From Pirellulales bacterium (GTDB taxonomy: Bacteria > Planctomycetota > Planctomycetia > Pirellulales > Thermoguttaceae), in assembly GCA_030605745.1 (NCBI GenBank), contig JAUWHT010000084.1:1-10260 (forward strand): a stretch of 10,260 bases of DNA, given 5' to 3'. This document shows positions 6,090 to 10,260 of the stretch, piece by piece. The position numbers were made by a program, and so were the translations under genes. Within the stretch, counting starts at the first letter, position 1; every line of letters begins with the position of its first letter. The notes below the pieces were generated by a model, which made no database searches, was not told where the DNA came from, and saw only the letters and a program-made list of their open reading frames with translations.

Positions 6090-6166
6090 AGCCGCGACCG
6101 TTGGTCGCGCTAAAAAGCCGTGACCGCCGGTCGCGCCAATCTGGCGCGACCAACGGTCGCGGCTTT
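6088..6166. repeat. three-unit palindromic repeat overlapping the TPR gene stop
   Basis: Bases 6088-6110 and 6144-6166 are perfect 23-bp reverse complements. A third, diverged copy of the left arm (about 6113-6135, with GTGACCGCCGG in place of GCGACCGTTGG) lies between them in direct orientation. Each unit is itself a small palindrome around GCGACC...GGTCGC. The first bases of the left arm are part of the TAA stop of the TPR gene. It may work as a terminator or attenuator ahead of rpsT, but no T-run follows, so a dispersed palindromic repeat is at least as likely. Confidence 0.85.
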
Positions 6167-6200
6167 GTAAACCCTGGAAAATCCTCAAACCACAAAAACC

Positions 6201-6470
6201 ATGCCCAATACCAAGAGTGCCAAGAAACGACTTCGCCAAAACGTCGTCCACCGCACCCGAAACCGTTCGATTAAGCAGGCCGTCCGCACCCAGTGCCGAA
6301 AAGTCCGCCAGGCGATCGAGGCCGGCGACGCCGAGGCGGCCGAAGCTGAGTTCCGCCTGGCCGCCAAGAAGCTAGATTGGGCCGGTGGGCGAAACATCAT
6401 CCACCGAAACGCTGCGGCGCGGACCAAGTCGCGGTTGTCGGTGAAGATCAAGGCCCTGAAAGCCGGCTGA
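6201..6470 (+). CDS. rpsT: 30S ribosomal protein bS20
   Basis: 89 residues, the normal length for S20, a primary 16S rRNA-binding protein of the small subunit. The start MPNTKSAKKRLRQN, the basic helix HRTRNRSIKQAVRTQCRKV and the C-terminal NIIHRNAAARTKSRL (helix and conserved Asn/His/Lys-Ala-Ala-like motif) are diagnostic. The ATG at 6201 is preceded by an A-rich leader (ACCACAAAAACC) with no Shine-Dalgarno. A highly expressed ribosomal protein without one suggests this lineage relies little on that signal. In E. coli S20 represses its own translation; I see no specific operator here. The hairpin at 6477-6518 lies immediately downstream. Confidence 0.98.
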   Translation: MPNTKSAKKRLRQNVVHRTRNRSIKQAVRTQCRKVRQAIEAGDAEAAEAEFRLAAKKLDWAGGRNIIHRNAAARTKSRLSVKIKALKAG

Positions 6471-6476
6471 TTGCAA

Positions 6477-6518
6477 AGCGGAAAGCGGATGGGCCAGGTT
6501 CGCTTTCCGCTTTCCGCT
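6477..6518. terminator. 13-bp perfect hairpin between convergent rpsT and the pyrK-like gene
   Basis: AGCGGAAAGCGGA at 6477-6489 pairs perfectly with 6506-6518 around a 16-base loop. Both arms are tandem heptamers of GCGGAAA. The right arm overlaps the TAG stop of the minus-strand gene (6519-6517). Location between two converging stops and the strong stem suggest a bidirectional terminator, but there is no downstream T-tract on either strand, so it may equally be an instance of the heptamer repeat. Confidence 0.5.
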
Positions 6519-7389
6519 AGAACTCCACGTCCTCGGCCTCGAATACCGGACCTTCGACGCAGGTTCGTCGGTAGTCCCACCGGCCCGACGCGTCGTGGAT
6601 CTTCGCCACGCAACTAAAGCATATCCCAATCCCGCAGACCATCGGTCTCTCCAGCGAGACCTGGCAGCGGAGGTCTAACTCCCGGGCGATTTTCGCCGTG
6701 GCCTCCATCATCGGTTCCGGGCCGCAGCAGACGATCCGGCAGGCAAGCGACGATTGCTCCACGACCGGGCGGATCAAGTCAGTCACCAGGCCGCGGTGGC
6801 CGGTGGAGCCGTCGTCGGTGCTCAGTCGGACCTCGACCCCGATGCGCTCGAAATCGCCCACGCCCGCCAAATACTCGCTGCTGCGGCACCCATAGCACAG
6901 CGTGATCTTGCCGGCATTGGGGGCCTGCCGGGGCGGGTCGCCGTAGGTCTGCAGCCCGAGGTATTCGCGCGCCAGTGCCAGAAACGGTGTTTGCCCAATC
7001 CCACCGGCCACCATCACCAGATGCTCGGTCGCGGTGGGCGGGAACCCGTTGCCCAGCGGCCCCCAGACCTCCAGCGGTGCCGTCGGCCTCAGCAAGGCCA
7101 GCCGTCGGGTCATCTTGCCGACGGTCAGATAGACGATGTCCAGGCCCTGCGGATTCCCGCCGGAGTCCGGCACCACCTCATACAGTGCCAGCGGCCGGCC
7201 CAGCAGCGGATCGTTCGTCCCGGCCAGCCGCATCATGATGAACTGCCCCGGCAGAACCCGCCGGGCAATCTCGGGACAGGTGAAGCGTATCCGGTACGTG
7301 TCCCGCGCGACGCGGACGTTTTCCTCAACGACAACCGTCCCCTGCCAGGCCCGGTCGGCGTACGAAGGGTGATGGTGTTGTACGGTCAT
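6517..7389 (-). CDS. pyrK: PyrK-type FAD/[2Fe-2S] oxidoreductase (dihydroorotate dehydrogenase electron-transfer subunit family)
   Basis: 290 residues. PyrK passes electrons from the PyrD catalytic subunit to NAD in class 1B dihydroorotate dehydrogenase. The order is: ferredoxin-reductase-like FAD domain with PGQF (47-50) and RPLALYEV (65-72), GPLGNGF (110-116), the NAD-binding VAGGIGQTPFLALA (127-140), CCGPEPMM, then a C-terminal [2Fe-2S] motif with Cys252, Cys257, Cys260 and Cys277 (CGIGICFSC...RRTC). All four cysteines are present. It has a His-rich N-terminal extension (HHHP at 5-8). No pyrD is in the window, so coupling to dihydroorotate dehydrogenase is inferred from the family; another reductase role (sulfide dehydrogenase or NfnA-like) is possible. 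The ATG at 7389 lacks a Shine-Dalgarno and directly follows two heptamer units. The stop abuts the rpsT-side hairpin. Confidence 0.9.
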   Translation of the reverse strand: MTVQHHHPSYADRAWQGTVVVEENVRVARDTYRIRFTCPEIARRVLPGQFIMMRLAGTNDPLLGRPLALYEVVPDSGGNPQGLDIVYLTVGKMTRRLALLRPTAPLEVWGPLGNGFPPTATEHLVMVAGGIGQTPFLALAREYLGLQTYGDPPRQAPNAGKITLCYGCRSSEYLAGVGDFERIGVEVRLSTDDGSTGHRGLVTDLIRPVVEQSSLACRIVCCGPEPMMEATAKIARELDLRCQVSLERPMVCGIGICFSCVAKIHDASGRWDYRRTCVEGPVFEAEDVEF

Positions 7390-7402
7390 GTTCAGCTATC
7401 AG
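7389..7402 (-). repeat. two heptamer units abutting the pyrK start
   Basis: Read on the minus strand this is ACTGATA-like then GCTGAAC immediately before the ATG, the same 7-bp theme (GCTGATA/GCTGAAA) as at 3559-3705. It replaces the position where a ribosome binding site would be expected. Confidence 0.5.
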
Positions 7403-7413
7403 TTCACTGTAAA

Positions 7414-7501
7414 CGCCCCCGGACTGCGTTCCGGGGGTAATGATTGTGAAGCCACTGCCGACTAACCTGATAACCCACCCCGCCGAACGCAGTCGGCGGG
7501 C
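7414..7501. repeat. pair of hairpins with mutually complementary loops
   Basis: Hairpin one has an 8-bp perfect stem (7416-7423 with 7430-7437) and loop CTGCGT. Hairpin two also has an 8-bp perfect stem (7479-7486 with 7493-7500) and loop ACGCAG, the reverse complement of the first loop. GACTGCGTTC in one is exactly inverted as GAACGCAGTC in the other, so they are two diverged copies of one palindromic repeat in opposite orientation, as in REP/BIME-type elements. The second is followed on the plus strand by CGTTTT, but no plus-strand gene needs terminating here. Confidence 0.8.
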
Positions 7502-7520
7502 GTTTTCCCCGCAATCACCT

Positions 7521-7562
7521 GCTTTCCACTCCGCACTCTCCACTCTCCACTATCCACTATCC
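7521..7562 (-). repeat. tandem heptamer array overlapping the rluB stop codon
   Basis: Read on the minus strand, GGATA is followed by heptamers GTGGATA (7557-7551), GTGGAGA twice (7550-7537), GTGCGGA (7536-7530), GTGGAAA (7529-7523) and GC. The TAG stop of rluB (7559-7557) lies inside the array. The period of 7 is exact over six units with only substitutions between units. Confidence 0.85.
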
Positions 7563-8294
7563 TTTCGCCGCCCGGTGCAACGCTTTAACTTCCTCTCGGG
7601 TAAGTGGCCGCGAGGCGCCTGGGGGCAGTCTGCCCAATCGCACCGGGCCGACAGCGATCCGGACCAGTCGGAACACCTTGTGCCCGAGTCGGGCCAGCAC
7701 GCGGCGAATCTCGCGGTTGCGGCCCTCGCGGAGCACCATCTCGAGAATCGTGCTGTCCTTCCGATGCGACTTCACCCGCAGCCGCTCTAGCCGGGCGAGC
7801 CCTTCGGCCAGGCGCACACCGCGCCGGAGCCGGCCGAGCACCTCGCGTGTCGGCCGCCCGGCCACCTGCACCCGATAGGTCTTCTCGACGCCATAGCGGG
7901 GATGGGTCAGGCGGTTGGCCAACTCGCCGTCGTTGGTCACCAGGATCAGCCCTTCGCTGCTCAGGTCGAGCCGCCCGATCGCAAACAGCCGTGTCTTGCC
8001 CTTTGGAACCAGGTCGATCACCCGCGGCCGTCCCGACGGGTCCCGATTGGTCGAGACCACCCCAGTCGGCTTGTTGACCGCGAAGTAAACCAACTTGGCT
8101 TTCGGCAGGGGCACGCCGTCCAGCCGAACCTCCTGTCTGGCTGCGTCGACCCTGGTACCCAACTTAGTGGTCGTCCGACGATCGACCTCGACGCGACCGG
8201 CGGCGATCAACTCCTCGCACTGTCGCCGGCTTCCTGCCCCGGCCGCTGCCAGGACCTTTTGCAATCGCTCAAGAACAACTTCGTTTTTGTACAA
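7557..8294 (-). CDS. rluB: RluB/RsuA-family rRNA pseudouridine synthase
   Basis: 245 residues. An N-terminal S4 RNA-binding domain (about 8-55: RLQKVLAAAGAGSRRQCEEL) is followed by the RsuA/RluB/RluE/RluF catalytic domain: NKPTGVVST (74-82), GRLDLSSEGLILVTNDG (107-123) with catalytic Asp110, EKTYRVQV (137-144) and the C-terminal REGRNREIRRVL (189-200). It isomerises uridine in rRNA, by family most likely 23S rRNA in the peptidyl-transferase region; RsuA-type 16S specificity cannot be excluded. No ATG exists at the N-terminus: the start used is TTG at 8294, three bases after the stop of the lipoprotein gene, implying translational coupling; another TTG ten codons in would still keep the S4 domain. 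The stop lies in a heptamer repeat. Confidence 0.93.
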   Translation of the reverse strand: MYKNEVVLERLQKVLAAAGAGSRRQCEELIAAGRVEVDRRTTTKLGTRVDAARQEVRLDGVPLPKAKLVYFAVNKPTGVVSTNRDPSGRPRVIDLVPKGKTRLFAIGRLDLSSEGLILVTNDGELANRLTHPRYGVEKTYRVQVAGRPTREVLGRLRRGVRLAEGLARLERLRVKSHRKDSTILEMVLREGRNREIRRVLARLGHKVFRLVRIAVGPVRLGRLPPGASRPLTREEVKALHRAAKG

Positions 8295-8297
8295 ATC

Positions 8298-8576
8298 TTA
8301 TCGACCCCAGTTCCAGGGTAGCCAGCGCGCCTGGAAGGGATTGATGGACGGTTGAACCCGGAGTACCTCGGCAGGGGGTTTCTCGTACTCCAGCGGGCGG
8401 GCGCCGACGATCTTCGGACCGGGCTCGTTTTCCGGGTAGGGATCGAACCGTTCTGCCTGGGCTTGCTGGTATTGGGCCGGGCCCGGATGAGACCAGTTGG
8501 GCGGGACCAAGCCCCGGCAACCGGAAATCCCCACCACCAGAATCACCGCCAGCGCTACAGACTGCCGCTTGTTCAT
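8298..8576 (-). CDS. small lipoprotein, planctomycete-type, unknown function
   Basis: 92 residues when started at the ATG at 8576. Residues 1-20 form a lipoprotein signal peptide: NKRQ, then the hydrophobic run SVALAVILVVG and the lipobox ISGC with the acylated cysteine at 20. The mature part is Pro-, Trp- and Tyr-rich (PPNWSHPGPAQYQQAQAERF, then DPYPENEPGPKIVGARP) and ends NPFQARWLPWNWGR. It has no domain I can name. Short lipoproteins of this composition are familiar to me from planctomycetes, without a known role. An upstream in-frame ATG at 8621 would put 15 polar residues before the signal peptide and is rejected. A perfect -10 box lies 57-62 bases upstream. rluB starts three bases after its stop. 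Confidence 0.75.
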   Translation of the reverse strand: MNKRQSVALAVILVVGISGCRGLVPPNWSHPGPAQYQQAQAERFDPYPENEPGPKIVGARPLEYEKPPAEVLRVQPSINPFQARWLPWNWGR

Positions 8577-8632
8577 GGAAACGTGCCACTCCGCTACGGA
8601 AAGGTCGTTTGTTCCAGCCAATTGGGTCAGGG

Positions 8633-8661
8633 ATTATACGCGCTGCTAGCCGCCGCAGGAA
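8633..8661 (-). promoter_or_regulatory. candidate promoter for the lipoprotein-rluB operon
   Basis: On the minus strand a perfect TATAAT lies at 8638-8633, 57 bases before the lipoprotein ATG. With a 17-base spacer the -35 position reads TTCCTG (8661-8656), a weak match. The -10 box is the only strong part. Confidence 0.4.
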
Positions 8662-8879
8662 GACGAGTTTGGCACCCCCTCAGCCGTCCAGCGAGTTTTT
8701 CTGAGCGGGGATTGCGGAACTTCCCCCTAATTGGGGTACTAGTAACCACAGTTTTCCGGCCTTTTGCGGTCGGACCGAAAAAAATTTCGGCGGGTGGGTT
8801 TCGTCGTGAAGTCTTTCACTGCAATACTTTACCCCCTTCGTAAGTGTCATACGAGGGGCGGAATTTTCGATTCTGGCGA

Positions 8880-8909
8880 TTGACAGGGTTGCAGCGGACA
8901 AGGTATTTT
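8880..8909 (+). promoter_or_regulatory. candidate promoter for the GH2 gene
   Basis: A perfect -35 box TTGACA at 8880-8885 and, after an 18-base spacer, TATTTT at 8904-8909 (four of six). This would leave a leader of roughly 125 bases. The palindromic TAGCA...TGCTA (8921-8939) just downstream of the predicted start could be an operator for a sugar-responsive repressor; that part is speculation. Confidence 0.45.
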
Positions 8910-9043
8910 CGAAGTTGTGTTAGCAAGCAATAGGTGCTAGCATGGTGAGTTGGGCAGCCCGTGCGAAACGCGCAAATCCCGCCCGCGTTGAGTATAAGGT
9001 TCGTTACCCACCCGTTGTAACCTGCCCTTCAGGAGGTCCCGCC

Positions 9044-10260
9044 ATGTCAACATGTACCCAAGGGAAACATCGTCCACTGCCAAACTACTCTAGCCGATGT
9101 TTGCTCTTCGTTTTCGCTTGTTTGCTTTGTCCGGGATGGTCGAAGGCTAGTATCGGGCCGCTGGACTTTACACTCAATGCCACGCCGGCGGCTTCCTTGG
9201 ACCTTTCTGGGGAATGGCAGGTGGCGCAAGACCCCACCAACACCGGGAAGACTTCGGAGTGGTTTCGCAACGGCCCGGTGGAAGGTGCGGTGACCGCCGT
9301 GGTCCCAAACCCGATCGAATTAACCTTCCCCGGTTATGACGGGGTGATCTGGTACTGGCACTCTTTCGATGCTGGAGAATTGACGGCGTACGATGATGTT
9401 CGGATCCATTTTCAAGGTGCCGACTATTATGCCGAGGCATGGTTGAACGGCAAATACTTGGGCGGCAACGAAAGCGCCTTGCTGCCGTTTGCCTTCGATG
9501 TGAAGAAGGCAATTCGAACAGGAATGAATCAACTGGTCGTGCGCGTGGTCGATGCGAGCTATGCGAAAGAGATCGACGGTTTTCAACTGGGGCACGTGCC
9601 CGGTGGAAGGCAACACGACAACCCTATGGCGAGGGGGTTCCGGCATCAGAACTACGGTGGGTTGCTTCTGCCAGTTTCCGTCCAGGCTTTTCGTCGTCCA
9701 TGGATTGCGGATGGATTCATTCGGCCAAACGTCAAGCAAGGTAAGATCGACCTTGATCTGACGGTTGTGGGCAGCGGTGCCCCGGGCGAGTGGAATGCCG
9801 TGATATATCCCGTGTATCCGCAAAAAGGAGAGGCTGTGGTTCAGGAAACCGTTCAGATTTCGCCTGACCGAGATGGTCACGCCAGGATATCGTTCGAGAT
9901 TCCAAACCCCCATCTCTGGCAGGTGTGGGACAGCTTTCTTTATCAAATCGAGTTAACCCCAAAACGGGAAGGTCGCGTCGCCGGCACTACCTGGCGTGAT
10001 CGGTTCGGAATGCGCGAGGTCTCGATCCTAAGCGGAAGAATCGCAATAAACGGCAAGCCGATATTGCAGCGATCCTACCTGTACAACCAAATCTGGCCCA
10101 TCACTCTCGGAGTACCATTCCAGGACCTGGCTCGACGGGACATAGAATTGACCCGCGCCACGAACGCCAATATGTTGCGGTGTTTTAGCAAAACACCGGT
10201 GCCCGCAACGGTCGAAGCGGCCGACGAAGTGGGCATTCTGCTGCAAGTGGAAACCCTTGG
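9044..10260 (+). CDS. secreted glycoside hydrolase family 2 protein, N-terminal 405 codons (runs off the window)
   Basis: The frame is open from the ATG at 9044 to the window end. AGGAGGT at 9031-9037 gives an excellent ribosome site. Residues 1-35 look like a Sec signal peptide (basic start, then CLLFVFACLLC, cleavage near SKA). After it come the GH2 jelly-roll sugar-binding domain (about 50-215, with LDLSGEWQVAQD, the IWYWHSFDAG strand and AEAWLNGKYLG), an immunoglobulin-like domain (about 225-335) ending FGMREVSILSGRIAINGKPI, and the beginning of the TIM barrel (RDIELTRATNANMLRCFSKT, ADEVGILLQVE). GH2 covers beta-galactosidases, glucuronidases and mannosidases; the catalytic glutamates lie beyond the window, so activity cannot be chosen. 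The usual barrel-start arginine of RGxNxHE appears as QRSYLYNQ, suggesting a divergent subfamily. It probably acts on polysaccharide or glycoprotein in the periplasm or outside. Confidence 0.92.
   Translation, partial: MSTCTQGKHRPLPNYSSRCLLFVFACLLCPGWSKASIGPLDFTLNATPAASLDLSGEWQVAQDPTNTGKTSEWFRNGPVEGAVTAVVPNPIELTFPGYDGVIWYWHSFDAGELTAYDDVRIHFQGADYYAEAWLNGKYLGGNESALLPFAFDVKKAIRTGMNQLVVRVVDASYAKEIDGFQLGHVPGGRQHDNPMARGFRHQNYGGLLLPVSVQAFRRPWIADGFIRPNVKQGKIDLDLTVVGSGAPGEWNAVIYPVYPQKGEAVVQETVQISPDRDGHARISFEIPNPHLWQVWDSFLYQIELTPKREGRVAGTTWRDRFGMREVSILSGRIAINGKPILQRSYLYNQIWPITLGVPFQDLARRDIELTRATNANMLRCFSKTPVPATVEAADEVGILLQVETL

Larger units (their letters stand above)
8622..9043. other. 420-base intergenic region between the lipoprotein and GH2 genes
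   Basis: No gene is supported. It contains promoter candidates in both directions. Small palindromes include CCCCTAATTGGGG near 8725, CCGAAA-AAAA-TTTCGG near 8778-8793, and TGCTAGCA at 8935-8942 with TAGCA at 8921-8925. An ATG at 8942 is in frame with the GH2 gene and open, but the 34 extra residues are polar and arginine-rich and precede a good signal peptide, so it is not used. Confidence 0.6.

Noticed and set aside
5721..6251. 176-codon open frame opposite the TPR gene and rpsT
   Set aside because: It spans two well-supported genes and the palindromic repeat between them, so it is not real.
7479..7510. Intrinsic terminator (hairpin followed by CGTTTT)
   Set aside because: The T-tract follows only on the plus strand, where there is no gene to terminate; the neighbours are on the minus strand.
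7604..8077. 157-codon open frame opposite rluB
   Set aside because: Arg/Pro/Ala/Ser-rich antisense shadow of the synthase.
8577..8621. Upstream ATG (8621) for the lipoprotein
   Set aside because: It would place 15 polar residues before an otherwise perfect lipoprotein signal peptide.
8942..9043. In-frame upstream ATG for the GH2 protein
   Set aside because: It has no ribosome site, and the added 34 residues are basic and polar and would bury the signal peptide; the ATG at 9044 has AGGAGGT at ideal spacing.
9320..9946. 208-codon minus-strand open frame within the GH2 gene
   Set aside because: The plus-strand frame has clear GH2 domains, a signal peptide and a strong ribosome site; this is its complement.

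Overview
The window looks like chromosomal DNA of a planctomycete, probably in or near the Pirellulales. That reading is an inference from gene content. It carries McsA/McsB beside ordinary Gram-negative-type housekeeping genes, a small planctomycete-style lipoprotein and a small membrane protein, a cytoplasmic TPR protein, a secreted GH2 glycosidase, several starts without a Shine-Dalgarno, and many palindromic or heptameric repeats between genes. No rRNA, tRNA, CRISPR array, insertion sequence or integrase is visible.

Layout. 1-189: gene-free leader with a long imperfect inverted repeat. 190-1792 (+): mcsA-mcsB, the arginine-kinase pair, without ctsR or clpC beside it. 1803-2200 (+): a small HicB-like antitoxin preceded by what looks like the 3' remnant of a HicA toxin. 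2106-3053 (-): coaD followed by a small clan AA aspartic protease whose 3' end runs antisense into hicB. 3054-3374: gap with hairpin and tandem repeats. 3375-3557 (+): a 60-residue membrane protein. 3558-3712: an inverted-repeat element built of heptamers. 3713-4603 (-): hemD with a vestige of uroporphyrinogen-III C-methyltransferase at its N-terminus. 4683-6089 (+): a TPR protein. 6201-6470 (+): rpsT. 6517-7389 (-): a PyrK-type flavin/iron-sulfur oxidoreductase. 7557-8576 (-): a lipoprotein followed by an RluB/RsuA-type pseudouridine synthase. 8622-9043: a 420-base gap with promoters in both directions. 9044-10260 (+): the first 405 codons of a secreted GH2 enzyme that continues past the window.

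How the genes relate. Mostly these are unlinked housekeeping functions: protein quality control (McsAB), CoA synthesis (CoaD), tetrapyrrole synthesis (HemD), ribosome structure and modification (S20, RluB) and pyrimidine or redox metabolism (PyrK-like). Likely short operons are mcsA-mcsB, coaD-protease and lipoprotein-rluB.

No clear new multi-gene system is present. The most distinctive signals are: (a) short tandem heptamers fitting G(C/T)(T/G)GANA, found right next to stop or start codons at four places; (b) a truncated methyltransferase segment kept in frame on hemD; (c) a decayed hicA beside an intact hicB that is overlapped antisense by an aspartic-protease gene; and (d) a different palindromic repeat in almost every intergenic gap.
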